Source: Thermincola carboxydiphila
GTDB lineage: Bacteria; Bacillota; Thermincolia; Thermincolales; UBA2595
Direction: 5' to 3'
Assembly: GCA_016841725.1 (NCBI GenBank)
Contig: JAENYP010000009.1
Span: 86,789 to 150,788 of the forward strand
DNA length: 64,000 nucleotides
This document shows positions 1-10,206 of the stretch, in pieces. The position numbers and the translations under genes are program-made. Under the pieces are notes generated by a model. The model was not told the DNA's origin. It ran no database searches and saw nothing but the letters and a program-made list of their open reading frames with translations. How positions within the stretch are numbered: position 1 is the stretch's first letter; each line of letters opens with the position of its first letter.

Positions 1-2450
1 AAGAAGATCAGGATACCGGCATTATCACTATTCAGACAGTTAAAAAATTAGCTGCTTATCACCAGTATTACGCGGTAAACAGGGCAGTAGAATCCACCTT
101 AAGAGCTGCAGGATTTTCACCATCGCCAACCGTAAATCTTGCTAAGGAATCACCCGAAAGTTACGGTGTGCCGGGTGTCAAGCTGCAGCCTGCCGGAGAC
201 CGTAAGGGCGGCGTGGTCTGGCATACCCAGGGAAGCGGGAAATCCTTGTCGATGGTGTTTTATACCGGGAAAATCGTACTTGTTATGGATAATCCTACCG
301 TTGTGGTGATAACGGACCGCAATGATTTGGATGACCAGTTATTTGATACATTCGCTTCTGCAAAACAGCTTCTCAGGCAGGAACCTGTTCAGGCAGAAAA
401 CAGAGAACATCTGAAAGAACTTTTAAGAGTGGCCTCCGGTGGCGTGGTTTTTACAACAATTCAGAAGTTCCAGCCGGATGAAGGCAATGTTTACGAACGG
501 CTTTCAGACAGGAAAAATATCATTGTCATTGCCGACGAAGCCCACCGGACACAATACGGTTTTAAAGCCAAAACGGTTGATGATAAGGACGAACAGGGAA
601 ATGTAATCGGTCAAAAAACTGTTTATGGTTTCGCAAAATATTTGCGTGATGCCCTGCCCCATGCAACTTACCTCGGTTTTACCGGAACTCCTATCGAAAG
701 CACAGATGTAAATACACCTGCAGTTTTCGGCAATTATGTTGATGTTTACGACATTTCACAGGCTGTTGACGATGGGGCAACAGTAAGGATTTATTATGAA
801 AGCAGGTTGGCTAAGATTTATCTCAGCGAAGAAGGTAAAAAGCTGGTTGCCGATTTGGATGATGAACTGCGTGAGGATGATTTGACTGAGGCCCAAAAGG
901 CCAAGACAAAATGGACTCAATTGGAGGCTTTGATTGGGAGTGCAGACAGGGTCAGACAGGTTGCCCGGGATATTGTTGACCATTTCGAGCAAAGACAGGA
1001 AGTGTTTGAAGGTAAGGCTATGATTGTTTCCATGTCAAGAAGGATTGCCGCCGATCTATATGATGAAATTATTAAAATTAAACCACATTGGCACAGTGAC
1101 GATTTGAAAAAAGGCATCATCAAAGTGGTGATGACCTCAGCCTCTTCGGACGGACCAAAGATATCACAGCACCACACGACAAAAGAGCAGAGACGGGTAT
1201 TGGCAGCTAGGATGAAAGACCCGGGAGATGAGTTGAAACTCGTCATTGTGCGGGATATGTGGCTGACAGGTTTTGATGTTCCTTCCTTACATACTCTGTA
1301 TATTGATAAACCTATGAAAGGCCATAACCTGATGCAGGCTATTGCCAGGGTAAACAGGGTTTATAAAGATAAGCCTGGCGGGTTGGTGGTGGATTACCTT
1401 GGGATTGCCTCAGACCTGAAAAAAGCGCTGGCTTTCTATTCTGACAGCGGCGGTAAAGGTGACCCGGCAATTACCCAGGAAAAAGCCGTAAGATTAATGC
1501 TGGAAAAACTGGAAGTTGTTTCTCAAATGTATCATGGATTTTCATATGAGGATTATTTTGATGCAGATACGTCAAAAAAACTGTCCCTTATCCTGGCAGC
1601 TGAGGAATATATCCTGGGTCTGGAAAACGGCAAAAAAAGATATATTGATGAAGTGACAAAATTATCAAGGGCCTTTGCAATTGCCATTCCCCACGAACAG
1701 GCCCTGGATGTGAAAGATGAAGTCTCGTTCTTCCAGGCTGTAAAGTCCAGACTGGCTAAGTTTGACAGTGCCGGAGCAGGCAGGACAAACGAAGAAATTG
1801 AGACCGCAATCAAACAGGTAATTGATAAAGCCTTGGTAACTGAGCGGGTAATCGATGTTTTTGACGCAGCCGGGATTAAAAAACCGGATATTTCCATACT
1901 CTCAGAAGAATTTCTTATGGAAGTCAAAAATATGGAGCACAAAAATATAGCTCTTGAAGTCCTTAAAAAACTGCTTAATGATGAGATAAAGTCAAGGACT
2001 AAAAAGAACCTGATACAAAGCAAGGCTTTAATGGAAATGCTGGAAAACTCAATTAAAAAATATCATAACAAGATAATAACCGCAGCAGAAGTTATTGAAG
2101 AATTGATTTCACTGGGCAAAGATATTCAAAAAATGGATAAAGCGCCTCAGGAAATGGGTTTGTCCGAATATGAGTATGCCTTTTACACAGCCATTGCCAA
2201 TAACAAAAGCGCCAGGGAATTAATGCAACAAGATAAATTGAGAGAATTGGCTGTGGTCCTCTATGAAAAAGTGAAAGCAAATGCATCAATAGACTGGACA
2301 ATAAAAGAAAGTGTCAAAGCAAAATTAAAAGTGATTGTCAAAAGGACTTTAAGGCAATACGGTTATCCCCCCGATATGCAGAAACTGGCCACAGAAACAG
2401 TATTAAAACAGGCTGAATTGATTGCAGAGGAATTAAGCCCTAGTGGATAA
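1..2450 (+). CDS. hsdR: Type I restriction enzyme R subunit (HsdR), 5' end outside window
   Basis: The open frame runs in from the window edge (first full codon at nt 3), so only the C-terminal part, about 815 codons, is present. It is the motor and cleavage subunit of a type I restriction-modification enzyme, which moves DNA with ATP and cuts at a distance from the recognition site. Visible helicase motifs are Walker A (HTQGSGKS, near nt 222-245), a DEAH box ([10 protein letters not shown], near 530-555), the FTGTP motif (near 675-690) and a late QAIARVNR motif (near 1335-1360). The endonuclease domain would lie upstream. A GTG near nt 168 is an internal valine codon, not a start, because the frame is open and HsdR-like before it. 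hsdM and hsdS are not in the window, so this is probably the last gene of its operon. Family assignment is firm; functionality cannot be judged without the 5' part. Confidence 0.93.
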   Translation, partial: EDQDTGIITIQTVKKLAAYHQYYAVNRAVESTLRAAGFSPSPTVNLAKESPESYGVPGVKLQPAGDRKGGVVWHTQGSGKSLSMVFYTGKIVLVMDNPTVVVITDRNDLDDQLFDTFASAKQLLRQEPVQAENREHLKELLRVASGGVVFTTIQKFQPDEGNVYERLSDRKNIIVIADEAHRTQYGFKAKTVDDKDEQGNVIGQKTVYGFAKYLRDALPHATYLGFTGTPIESTDVNTPAVFGNYVDVYDISQAVDDGATVRIYYESRLAKIYLSEEGKKLVADLDDELREDDLTEAQKAKTKWTQLEALIGSADRVRQVARDIVDHFEQRQEVFEGKAMIVSMSRRIAADLYDEIIKIKPHWHSDDLKKGIIKVVMTSASSDGPKISQHHTTKEQRRVLAARMKDPGDELKLVIVRDMWLTGFDVPSLHTLYIDKPMKGHNLMQAIARVNRVYKDKPGGLVVDYLGIASDLKKALAFYSDSGGKGDPAITQEKAVRLMLEKLEVVSQMYHGFSYEDYFDADTSKKLSLILAAEEYILGLENGKKRYIDEVTKLSRAFAIAIPHEQALDVKDEVSFFQAVKSRLAKFDSAGAGRTNEEIETAIKQVIDKALVTERVIDVFDAAGIKKPDISILSEEFLMEVKNMEHKNIALEVLKKLLNDEIKSRTKKNLIQSKALMEMLENSIKKYHNKIITAAEVIEELISLGKDIQKMDKAPQEMGLSEYEYAFYTAIANNKSARELMQQDKLRELAVVLYEKVKANASIDWTIKESVKAKLKVIVKRTLRQYGYPPDMQKLATETVLKQAELIAEELSPSG

Positions 2451-2582
2451 AGACTTCGAGATTTTTATTTTTTGCAGTTTTTTACTGTTAAACCCGCCAT
2501 TATTTGTCTATATTATAATTGGTTTATTGGTATCTGCTTCATAATTGATTTATAACAAAAATGACAGACAAAAGGAGTAATC

Positions 2583-3743
2583 ATGAGATCTGTTATCTTC
2601 TTCTTTGTTGTGGCAATAATTATTTTTATTTATGCAGCATTTAATTATTATATAGGTTTCCGGGGCTGGCATTCCCTGGGGGGCAGTATTTCTTTTCTGA
2701 GCCGCAGGGTGTATTGGGTTATTTTCTGGCTTCTGGTGGCAGCTTACCCCGCTGCCCAGATGGGCCAGCGGTTTCTTCCTGCCGGGATAGGCAGGTGGCT
2801 GACAATTACCGGAGCTTACTGGACGGCAGCTATGTTTTACTTCCTGCTGATAATCCTGGTAATCGATGCTGTCCGGCTGCTTGACAGGTTTTTTTACATC
2901 CTGCCGCAGGTAGTCAGGGAAAATCCCCTGACCCCGCCGGTTACCGGTGGAGTGGTGCTGGCACTGGTAGCAGGAATTCTTATTTATGGTACATTTAATG
3001 CCCTTAACCCCGTGATAACCAGGTATGACCTCACTATTGACAAAACGTCCGGCTCAGTGGAAAAACTGGATATTATCATGGTTTCCGATATCCACCTGGG
3101 TTCAATTGTACGTACAGGACGGCTGCAGAAATTAGCTGAGGAGGCAGACCGCATAAAACCTGACCTGATACTTTTGTCCGGAGATATTGTTGATGAGAGC
3201 ATGGAACCCCCGGAAGTGGATAATATGGTAAAAGTTTTCGGGAAGATGCAGGCACGTTACGGCAAGTTTGCTGTTCCGGGGAATCACGAGTACATCAGCG
3301 GTCACGCCGATGCTGCCTTCCGCTACCTGGAACAGGGCGGTTTCCGTGTCCTCAGGGATGAGTATGTAAAAGTTGCCGACAGTTTCTATATAGTAGGCAG
3401 GGATAACAGCAGCCACCAGGCACCACGAACGAAACGGCAGGAATTATCGGCACTGATGGAAGGTGTAGACCGGTCACTGCCGGTTATTTTGCTGGACCAT
3501 GAACCTGTTGACCTGGAAAATGCCAGGGAAAACAGTGTTGACCTGCAGTTATCGGGACATACCCACCGCGGGCAATTGTTTCCCAATAACCTGATTACAG
3601 GAAAAATCTACGAACAGGACTGGGGGCTGCTGCAAAAAGGCGCCCTGAACCTGATTGTGTCATCAGGATATGGGACCTGGGGGCCACCCATCCGTACCGG
3701 GAACAAACCGGAGATAGTAGAGATAACGGTTCGGTTTCCTTAA
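2583..3743 (+). CDS. Membrane-anchored calcineurin-like metallophosphoesterase
   Basis: A 386-aa protein with about four hydrophobic segments in the first 140 residues, followed by a cytoplasm- or surface-facing metallophosphoesterase domain. The two-metal active-site motifs appear in order: SDIHLG (about residue 167), SGDIVDE (about 199), GNHEY (about 232), LDHEP (about 300) and SGHTHRGQ (about 323). This resembles the YkuE/YaeI-type family of membrane phosphodiesterases; the substrate cannot be read from sequence. The start is supported by AAAGGAG ending about 6 nt before the ATG. Its TAA stop overlaps the stop of the convergent asnB within the palindrome TTAA, and no terminator separates the two genes. 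Confidence 0.88.
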   Translation: MRSVIFFFVVAIIIFIYAAFNYYIGFRGWHSLGGSISFLSRRVYWVIFWLLVAAYPAAQMGQRFLPAGIGRWLTITGAYWTAAMFYFLLIILVIDAVRLLDRFFYILPQVVRENPLTPPVTGGVVLALVAGILIYGTFNALNPVITRYDLTIDKTSGSVEKLDIIMVSDIHLGSIVRTGRLQKLAEEADRIKPDLILLSGDIVDESMEPPEVDNMVKVFGKMQARYGKFAVPGNHEYISGHADAAFRYLEQGGFRVLRDEYVKVADSFYIVGRDNSSHQAPRTKRQELSALMEGVDRSLPVILLDHEPVDLENARENSVDLQLSGHTHRGQLFPNNLITGKIYEQDWGLLQKGALNLIVSSGYGTWGPPIRTGNKPEIVEITVRFP

Positions 3744-5584
3744 AGGATTCTTACCTTATATTCTCTCAGCCAGATATCTGTCTGGATCAGGTAAGCGAAT
3801 AGCTGCGGGCCTGTCATTAGCTGCCCGAACCAGGGCCTGTCAAAGGTATCTGCTTCTGCTGCAGCCATTTTCCGGATGTTTTTTACATCAATCAGGTCAA
3901 GCAGTGGTGAAGCAGGGTCACTGATTCTGGCAAGTAAATCGTCCCTGACAGCGGTCAGGTAACCGGGATTATGGGTTTTCGGATATGGACTCTTGCGGCG
4001 GTACAATACCTCTTGTGGGAGGATACCCTGAAGGGCGCGCCGCAGCAAGCCTTTTTCAATATTGTCACAGGTTTTCATTTCCCAGGGGACATTCCAGACA
4101 TACTCAACTATCCTATGGTCACAGAAGGGTACCCGAACCTCCAGCCCTGCAGCCATGCTCATCCTGTCCTTGCGTTCCAGGAGAGTCTGCATAAACCAGT
4201 GAAAATTTAGATAAAACATCTGGCGCCTTTCTGCCTCACGGGGGGACTCTCCCGGGAGGGGCGGGGTTGCGGCAGATGTTTCCCGGTAACGGTTGGCCAT
4301 ATATTCTGCGGGTTTTACCAGTTCTACCAGTTCAGGGGCGAAAACCTTCATTTTTGCCGCGATTTTTGCCGACCAGGGGAAGGTGTCTGTTTGCAGATCC
4401 TGCGGGTTGTGATACCACGGGTAGCCCCCGAATATTTCATCGGCACATTCTCCGGAGAGGGCTACTGTGTGCCTTTTTTTTATTTCACGGCAGAACAGGA
4501 AAAGGGAGGAATCGATATCAGCCATTCCGGGCAAGTCCCGTGCCGTTGCGGCCATACTGAGGGAGTCAACCAGGTCCGGTGTGTCAAAGCATATAGAATT
4601 GTGTGATGTATTGAGATAATCTGAGACATACTGTACCCAGTCGGAGTCTGAATTGGGCTGGAACCTGCCGGGCTTGAAATGACGGTCATTATCTACATAA
4701 TCTATTGAATAGGTGTTCAGGGTTTCCCTCCCCTCACTCAGGTACTGTTCCGCTGCCACAGCGGTGATGGCGCTGGAATCAACACCGCCCGACAGGAAGG
4801 TACAGACCGGGACGTCGGAAACCAGCTGTCTCCTGATGGCATCAATAACTAAATGGCGGACTTTTGACACAGTTGTCTCCAGATCGTCTTCGTGGGGTTT
4901 GCTCTCCAGTTCCCAGTATTTATCAATCCTCATACCTCTCCTATCAAATAACAGGGAATGTCCCGGTTTGAGTTCCCTGATACCATGGAATACACCATGA
5001 CCCGGAGTCCGCGCCGGTCCGAGGACAAGGATTTCGGCCAGGCCTTCTGTGTCCACATCAGGGGAAATTTCCGGGTGGGCCAGCAGTGCCTTCAGTTCTG
5101 AGCCAAACAGGAAGCAACGTCCCCGTTCCGTATAAAAGAGAGGTTTAACGCCCATGCGGTCACGGGCAAGGAACAGGCTATGTTCTGCCTCATTCCAGAT
5201 ACCGAAGGCGAATATTCCGTTGAGCCGTTCCAAACAGGCCGGTCCCCATTCTATATATGAGGTCAGCAGCACTTCGGTGTCCGAATGTCCGGAAAAGAAA
5301 TGACCCCGGGCTTCCAGTTCCCGCCGCAGGTCATAAGTGTTGTAGAGTTCGCCGTTATAGATGATAACATATTCACGGTTTCCGCTCCTGCGGCTCATGG
5401 GCTGGCCCCCGCCGGCAGGGTCAATTACAGTCAGCCTGCGGTGTCCCAGAGCGGCCCTGGGGGACAGCCAATAACCTTCGGCATCAGGGCCGCGGCGGGC
5501 CAGGGTTGCTGTCATGGCTGTCAGGATCAGATTTTCTTTAGTCAGGTCTTTTTCCCAGTCTATCCAGCCGGTAATTCCACACAT
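3740..5584 (-). CDS. asnB: Asparagine synthetase (glutamine-hydrolysing)
   Basis: A 614-aa enzyme that makes asparagine from aspartate, ATP and glutamine. The N-terminal class II amidotransferase domain begins MCGITGW, so Cys2 is the expected nucleophile, and contains the NGELYN loop near residue 77. The C-terminal synthetase domain has the PP-loop SGGVDSS at about residues 262-268. Length is normal for AsnB. An AGGAGG ribosome binding site lies 8 nt before the ATG. The gene is alone on this strand. Its leader holds two strong inverted repeats (5621-5666 and 5674-5693), so attenuation is possible, but no T-box consensus was seen. A start upstream of 5584 is unlikely because the nucleophile must be exposed at residue 2. 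Confidence 0.95.
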   Translation of the reverse strand: MCGITGWIDWEKDLTKENLILTAMTATLARRGPDAEGYWLSPRAALGHRRLTVIDPAGGGQPMSRRSGNREYVIIYNGELYNTYDLRRELEARGHFFSGHSDTEVLLTSYIEWGPACLERLNGIFAFGIWNEAEHSLFLARDRMGVKPLFYTERGRCFLFGSELKALLAHPEISPDVDTEGLAEILVLGPARTPGHGVFHGIRELKPGHSLLFDRRGMRIDKYWELESKPHEDDLETTVSKVRHLVIDAIRRQLVSDVPVCTFLSGGVDSSAITAVAAEQYLSEGRETLNTYSIDYVDNDRHFKPGRFQPNSDSDWVQYVSDYLNTSHNSICFDTPDLVDSLSMAATARDLPGMADIDSSLFLFCREIKKRHTVALSGECADEIFGGYPWYHNPQDLQTDTFPWSAKIAAKMKVFAPELVELVKPAEYMANRYRETSAATPPLPGESPREAERRQMFYLNFHWFMQTLLERKDRMSMAAGLEVRVPFCDHRIVEYVWNVPWEMKTCDNIEKGLLRRALQGILPQEVLYRRKSPYPKTHNPGYLTAVRDDLLARISDPASPLLDLIDVKNIRKMAAAEADTFDRPWFGQLMTGPQLFAYLIQTDIWLREYKVRIL

Positions 5585-5620
5585 ACAATAATCCTCCTGT
5601 TTGCATAGATTTGTCCAAAA

Positions 5621-5666
5621 GCAATGAGGCCACAGGGTGTGTTAATTCACCCTGTGGCCTCATTGC
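5621..5666 (-). promoter_or_regulatory. 19-bp perfect inverted repeat in the asnB leader
   Basis: Positions 5621-5639 and 5648-5666 are perfect reverse complements around an 8-nt loop, about 37 nt upstream of the asnB start. Read on the minus strand the hairpin is followed by TTTTGG, a weak T-run, so it could be an attenuator or a protein operator. No such T-run follows on the plus strand. Function is inferred. Confidence 0.6.
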
Positions 5667-5673
5667 CACCTGA

Positions 5674-5693
5674 CCGGCACAGCGCTGTGCCGG
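5674..5693. promoter_or_regulatory. 20-bp perfect palindrome in the asnB / LuxR-regulator intergenic region
   Basis: CCGGCACAGCGCTGTGCCGG is a perfect palindrome without spacer, 8 bp away from the 19-bp hairpin. It lies between two divergent genes, so it could be an operator for either or an extra RNA hairpin in the asnB leader. Confidence 0.5.
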
Positions 5694-5777
5694 GAATTTG
5701 CAGCTTACAGAGTTATTATATGATATATGCCGGAGAATTGCGCCTGGGGGATAAAACTAACAAGCTAATTAAAATTA

Positions 5778-5807
5778 TTGTCATATAATTGAAAATTTTA
5801 TTATATA
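5778..5807 (+). promoter_or_regulatory. Candidate sigma-A promoter for the LuxR-type regulator
   Basis: TTGTCA (5778-5783) and TATATA (5802-5807) are separated by 18 nt, about 85 nt before the start of the following gene. The surrounding DNA is very AT-rich, so the match is only moderately informative. Confidence 0.4.
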
Positions 5808-5890
5808 AAGAGGGGAAAAAGGATTCAGATAGAAAGGTAGTAAAAAACGCCCAAAAACTGTGTTCTTAGCCTAAAGGAGGGATGCTCACC

Positions 5891-8800
5891 ATGGAAAGTG
5901 AAAGTCGGAATATACAGGAATTTGAGTATGCCCTCAGGTTGAAATCAGAAAATGTTCTGGCTGGCAGGGACAAAGAGCTGGAAGCAGTAAAAAAACAATT
6001 TGATCATATCCTCCAGGGGCATTCAGCCCTGACAGTTGTAGCCGGTGATATCGGGATTGGAAAAACCGCCCTCATCAGAACAGCTCTGGCAGATATGCTG
6101 AAGGTTGGTCAAACCTGTGCATACGGTAAATTTGAACAGTTTAAAAGTGAAGAGCCATACATAGGAATTATACGGATTATTGAAAATATAGCAGGGCATA
6201 TGCTGACCCTTCCTGAGGGAAAACTCCTCCGTATTAAGAAGGAGCTTAAAAAAAAGCTGGGTAAAGACGGTGCCTTACTGACAGAAATAGTACCCCGGCT
6301 GGAAAAGATAATTGGTAAACAGAGTAAAGCCAAAGTTAATGATTATCAAAAACTGAAAATAAGGCTGGAAGGATCCTTTCAATCATTTATTGAAGCTGCT
6401 GCCGGTCAACTGTATCCCCTTGTTATTGCCATAGATGATCTGCAGTGGGCGGACAAACCATCCCGGGATATCATAAAATCCCTTAATGACTCCTTAACCC
6501 GGCATGATTTGTACATTATACTGGCCTATAGAAATAACCTCCCGGAATATCAGGCCCGAATAAAGCCAATGATAAATGAATTAACCGGGACAGAACACTT
6601 GCTCCAGATAAATTTGGAGAGCATTTCATATGAAGCTGTCAAAGTTATACTGAGGGGTATTTTTACTGAAGGTGTCGAAAATGTTCATGAAATGGCCCGG
6701 CTGCTTCATAGAAAAACAATGGGTAACCCACTGTACATCAAACAAATGGTTAACCTGTTCCTGGAGAAGAAAGGACTCCGTTATAATCCTGAGAAGGGGA
6801 CATGGCATTTTGAGGCTGGGCATGCAGGGGATTTTGACCTTCCCAGGGGAATAGAGGATATTATTGCCAGGAAAACAGCCAGCCTGAATCAGGAGACAAA
6901 GGAATTCCTGGAAATACTGGCCTGTATTGGAAGCAGATTCAGCATGGAAGTGCTGGAAAAAATCCAAAACAAAAATGGCCTCCAAAGGGATACAGATGAT
7001 GATCTGAAGGAAAGGGTCCAGGAAAAACTGCAGGAAAAGCTGCAGGGATTATGCCGTGCAGGCCTGATTGTAGAGATTAGTGAACCTTCAGAGGAAGGCC
7101 GGATAAAAGAATTTGAGTTTTTTCATGACCGGATTTATCAGAATGTATACGAACAAATCGGCCCTGACAGGAGAGAGCAGCTGCATTATACATTGGCAAC
7201 AGAGCTATTAAATAATTCCGACAGGGTCTATGTTGCCGAAAATCTGCTGTCCATTACCGCACATCTGTTAAACTGTAAAGGTGTTATCAAAAGAGAAGGC
7301 AGTGCGGATAAGTTAATTGTTGACCTGTATTTTGCGGGTATCAGGGCAAAACAATCTGCTGCCATTGAACTTGCCCTGAAACTGTTCATCCTTTGTGAAG
7401 AACTTCTGGAGAGTTCATGCCGGCAGTTGGATTATGACACAACTTTAAAAATTAAGCTTGAGCTGGCGCAGTGTGAGTATATCTGCGGCCTGTATGATGC
7501 CTCAAAGGCACACTTTGAGGAACTGCTGACCCGGGCCAGCAGTGAAGAGCACCTGGCAGAAATCAAAAAACAGTATATGGTCCTGCAGTCATATACAGGT
7601 GACTATGACAAGGTTATTGAATTAGGAATTCAGGCTTTAAGACACCTGAACTTTCACATTAATACAGAAAAACTGCAGCCGGCAATTATAAAAGAAGTCC
7701 TTCTTGCCAAGTTTTTGTTTCGCAGCAGGAGACTGGAAGCCATCAGGAATGCCCCGGTGGTCAGTAATCAAAAACTGATAAACATTTTTGAGATATTGAC
7801 TAAAATGGAACCTGCCGCCAATTTGACCAATGAGAACCTTTTTGCTTTAATATCCCTCAAAATCGGCAATCTGTCGGCCCGGTACGGTAACTCTCTGTAT
7901 TCGCCAATCGGGTATATCGCATACAGCCTGGTCCTGACTTTATTGGGTGACTACAAAAAGGCCAGGCATCTGGAAGAGATGTCCCTGAATCTGGCGGAAG
8001 TTATTAATGATGATGGAATTAATTGCACCGGCTATTTTGTGATAGGCACCTTTATAGACCACTGGACATCTCCCGCTGCCCAGAGTTTCAGCCTCCTGCA
8101 AAAGGCTTTTGACTGTGGCATAAGGTCAGGCGAATTCCTCTTTGCCGGTTTTACCATTACTTCCATGATTGAAATGAAGTATTCCATGGGTGAACCTCTT
8201 ATGGAACTGGAGAATTTCCTCAGGATGAATCACAAATACGGTAAGAAAATGAACCATGACATTTTGCTGCGCCTGATTAATATTTTCTCAGACCATATTA
8301 AACTGTTAACATCACCTCATTTTTCACTGGCAGACAGGCTTATCGGGGATGAGGAAATAGCAGGACTGCATACCAGTGAATCTATGACCTATTACCTGCT
8401 GAACCTGCAAAGGCTGTATTTGGAAGGCAGAACAGATGAGGCCTATGAAATATCATTAAAAACTATCAGGCAGCTGGATTCTGTAAAAGGATATTACATG
8501 CAGGCTGACTTTGTGTTTTTCTTCCTGCTGTTAAACATGGAGGTAAAAAAACAACAAACCGCCAGGTACAGGCAGGATGGCAGGAAAAATGAAAAGGCAT
8601 TTAAAAAATACCGGAAAAAACTAAAAGAATGGGCAAACTTGAGTCCTGATAACCAACTGGGTAAACATCTTCTTGTTGAAGCCGTGTTTAAGAGTCTCAA
8701 TAATCAAAAGCATGATGCCACAGGCCTTTTTAATGAAGCTATTGACCATGCCCAGGGGAGTAATAACCTGCTCTTAGAGGCACTGGCTAATTACCTGGCG

Positions 8801-9730
8801 GCCGACCATTTCAGAGATACTGCGAAAATCGCAAAACTTTATGCCGGTGATGCCTGTCGCTTATTTCACCAATGGGGTGCCGGGAAGACAGCCTACAGGA
8901 TACGCAGGCTGTATGGTATTGACGATGACTCTGGGTCAGCTGAGTTGAGCGCCGCAGGTACTGCTGATGAGATCTTAGCAGAAGACAGACTTATGAGCAC
9001 ATCCCTTGAAGAAAAGCTGAGGTGCCGGTACAGAGAGTTGGAAGCACTGAAACTGGAGGCAGCCTTCACGTATTTCCTGAACACGGTGTGTGAAGAAACC
9101 GGAGCAAATTTTGGTGCCATTATGCTGGAAAATGAGGACCAAATCAGGATGACATATATTTGGCAGGGTGATAATGAAATTTCTGAATGTCCTCCGGATA
9201 CAGACCCGGAACAGGTTGAATATCTGCCCAAAAAGGTTATCCGTTATGCCGGCAGGACCTATGAAGAAGTGATAATTAACACAAAACCCATTGAGGGCCT
9301 TTTTGCAAATGATGACGATATCAAAAACAGGACAGCTGTATCTATCCTTTGTTTACCTTTAAAATATAATAATATTTTTGCCGGATTAATCTATATGGAA
9401 AGTCGGAACAATCATCAGTTTAGTCCTATGACAATTGAATATATCAAAAACCTGTCTTTTCACCTGATCGCCAAACAGGCACTGGAAAAGGAAGAGGAAG
9501 GAAAAACTAAAGTATTTTTAGATGATATGGTATATGAAGAGTTGACAGAGCGGGAAACAGAAGTGCTGCATCAAATGGCTGAGGGAATGTCCAATAAGGA
9601 AATAGGTGAAAAACTCAATATTTCTTCAAGCACTGTAAAAACACATACACTGAATCTTTACAGAAAGCTGGGTGTCACCAGCAGGGTACAGGCTGTAACC
9701 AAAGCACAGAAACTGGGACTGGTAAATTAA
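5891..9730 (+). CDS. Giant ATPase-TPR-GAF-LuxR transcriptional regulator
   Basis: A protein of about 1279 aa with a MalT/LAL-like plan. An AAA_16-type NTPase domain has Walker A GDIGIGKTAL (about residues 52-61) and Walker B LVIAIDDLQWAD (about 178-189). A long helical, TPR-like middle (about 400-1000) is followed by a GAF-like domain (about 1045-1190) and a C-terminal LuxR helix-turn-helix, LTERETEVLHQMAEGMSNKE onward (about 1215-1275). Such proteins switch on target genes after a ligand or partner is sensed by the TPR/GAF part. The ATG at 5891 is preferred over the ATG at 5882 because AAAGGAGG at 5873-5880 is 10 nt from the former and only 1 nt from the latter. A terminator follows. The next genes encode surface proteins, so local control of that locus is a reasonable inference, not shown. 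Confidence 0.9.
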   Translation: MESESRNIQEFEYALRLKSENVLAGRDKELEAVKKQFDHILQGHSALTVVAGDIGIGKTALIRTALADMLKVGQTCAYGKFEQFKSEEPYIGIIRIIENIAGHMLTLPEGKLLRIKKELKKKLGKDGALLTEIVPRLEKIIGKQSKAKVNDYQKLKIRLEGSFQSFIEAAAGQLYPLVIAIDDLQWADKPSRDIIKSLNDSLTRHDLYIILAYRNNLPEYQARIKPMINELTGTEHLLQINLESISYEAVKVILRGIFTEGVENVHEMARLLHRKTMGNPLYIKQMVNLFLEKKGLRYNPEKGTWHFEAGHAGDFDLPRGIEDIIARKTASLNQETKEFLEILACIGSRFSMEVLEKIQNKNGLQRDTDDDLKERVQEKLQEKLQGLCRAGLIVEISEPSEEGRIKEFEFFHDRIYQNVYEQIGPDRREQLHYTLATELLNNSDRVYVAENLLSITAHLLNCKGVIKREGSADKLIVDLYFAGIRAKQSAAIELALKLFILCEELLESSCRQLDYDTTLKIKLELAQCEYICGLYDASKAHFEELLTRASSEEHLAEIKKQYMVLQSYTGDYDKVIELGIQALRHLNFHINTEKLQPAIIKEVLLAKFLFRSRRLEAIRNAPVVSNQKLINIFEILTKMEPAANLTNENLFALISLKIGNLSARYGNSLYSPIGYIAYSLVLTLLGDYKKARHLEEMSLNLAEVINDDGINCTGYFVIGTFIDHWTSPAAQSFSLLQKAFDCGIRSGEFLFAGFTITSMIEMKYSMGEPLMELENFLRMNHKYGKKMNHDILLRLINIFSDHIKLLTSPHFSLADRLIGDEEIAGLHTSESMTYYLLNLQRLYLEGRTDEAYEISLKTIRQLDSVKGYYMQADFVFFFLLLNMEVKKQQTARYRQDGRKNEKAFKKYRKKLKEWANLSPDNQLGKHLLVEAVFKSLNNQKHDATGLFNEAIDHAQGSNNLLLEALANYLAADHFRDTAKIAKLYAGDACRLFHQWGAGKTAYRIRRLYGIDDDSGSAELSAAGTADEILAEDRLMSTSLEEKLRCRYRELEALKLEAAFTYFLNTVCEETGANFGAIMLENEDQIRMTYIWQGDNEISECPPDTDPEQVEYLPKKVIRYAGRTYEEVIINTKPIEGLFANDDDIKNRTAVSILCLPLKYNNIFAGLIYMESRNNHQFSPMTIEYIKNLSFHLIAKQALEKEEEGKTKVFLDDMVYEELTERETEVLHQMAEGMSNKEIGEKLNISSSTVKTHTLNLYRKLGVTSRVQAVTKAQKLGLVN

Positions 9731-9748
9731 GGGAAATCAGAAGAATGG

Positions 9749-9776
9749 CCCGCATTAGTGCGGGTTTATTTTTTTT
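9749..9776 (+). terminator. Intrinsic terminator after the LuxR-type regulator
   Basis: Stem CCCGCA/TGCGGG (9749-9754 with 9759-9764) is followed by a run of ten T with one A. It begins 18 nt after the regulator's stop codon. Confidence 0.85.
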
Positions 9777-9798
9777 GTAAAAAAATTTTTGTAAAAAA

Positions 9799-9814
9799 TC
9801 CACCATTTGGTGGA
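9799..9814. promoter_or_regulatory. 7-bp inverted repeat, possible operator
   Basis: TCCACCA-TT-TGGTGGA forms a perfect inverted repeat just downstream of the terminator and about 75 nt before the small tail-collar gene. It has no T-run, so it looks more like an operator (perhaps for the LuxR-type regulator) than a terminator. Purely positional inference. Confidence 0.35.
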
Positions 9815-9889
9815 GGACAAATATTTTGAGATTTATATAATTAGACAAATAAAGCTAAAAGACAAATAAAGATAAAGTGACGGGGGTTA

Positions 9890-10135
9890 ATGATGAACGC
9901 ATATTTGGGAGAAGTGCGGCTTTTTCCGTATGGGAAGATACCGGGCGGCTGGCTGTTCTGTGAGGGACAGACCCTGTATATTCAAGAATATCCCAGGCTT
10001 TATATGCTGCTGGGCACAAAGTTCGGCGGTGACGGCAGACAAAAATTCAAAATTCCGGACCTGAGGACAAAATCACCGGAAAAGCTGATGTACTGCATGG
10101 CGGCAGAGGGTGAATTCCCTGAGGTTTGGCAGTAG
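9890..10135 (+). CDS. Small tail-collar-domain protein
   Basis: An 81-aa protein that matches the pattern of the phage tail collar domain (PF07484; also found in MdpB-like proteins): GEVRLFPYGKIPGGWLFCEG, then a leucine/tyrosine-rich helix, LLGTKFGGDG, and FKIPDLR. Family members are usually 160-200 aa and trimeric; this one holds little more than the N-terminal collar core and lacks their C-terminal region, so it is unusually short. No other phage tail genes are nearby. Tandem ATGs at 9890 and 9893 follow GGGGG; either could be used. It sits 71 nt before the giant exported protein and may be in the same transcript. Its role is unknown. Confidence 0.65.
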   Translation: MMNAYLGEVRLFPYGKIPGGWLFCEGQTLYIQEYPRLYMLLGTKFGGDGRQKFKIPDLRTKSPEKLMYCMAAEGEFPEVWQ

Positions 10136-10206
10136 AGGGGGAATTCCAGGAGATGCATGAGTGATGAATTCCCGAGGTACAGCATAATGAAAAGGAGTGT
10201 GGCAAC

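Noticed and set aside
168..2450. HsdR starting at the GTG near 168
   Set aside because: The frame is open to the window edge and codes for HsdR-like sequence before it, and this codon has no ribosome binding site.
3740..3743. Overlapping convergent stop codons of the phosphoesterase and asnB as a special signal
   Set aside because: A shared TTAA at a convergent junction is a common outcome of compact gene packing.
5621..5693. T-box riboswitch for asnB
   Set aside because: No T-box consensus (AGGGTGGNACCGCG) or specifier-like stem was found; only two palindromes are visible.
9890..10135. Prophage remnant, because of the tail collar domain
   Set aside because: No capsid, terminase, integrase or other tail genes lie nearby, and the neighbours are surface proteins; the domain alone is not enough.
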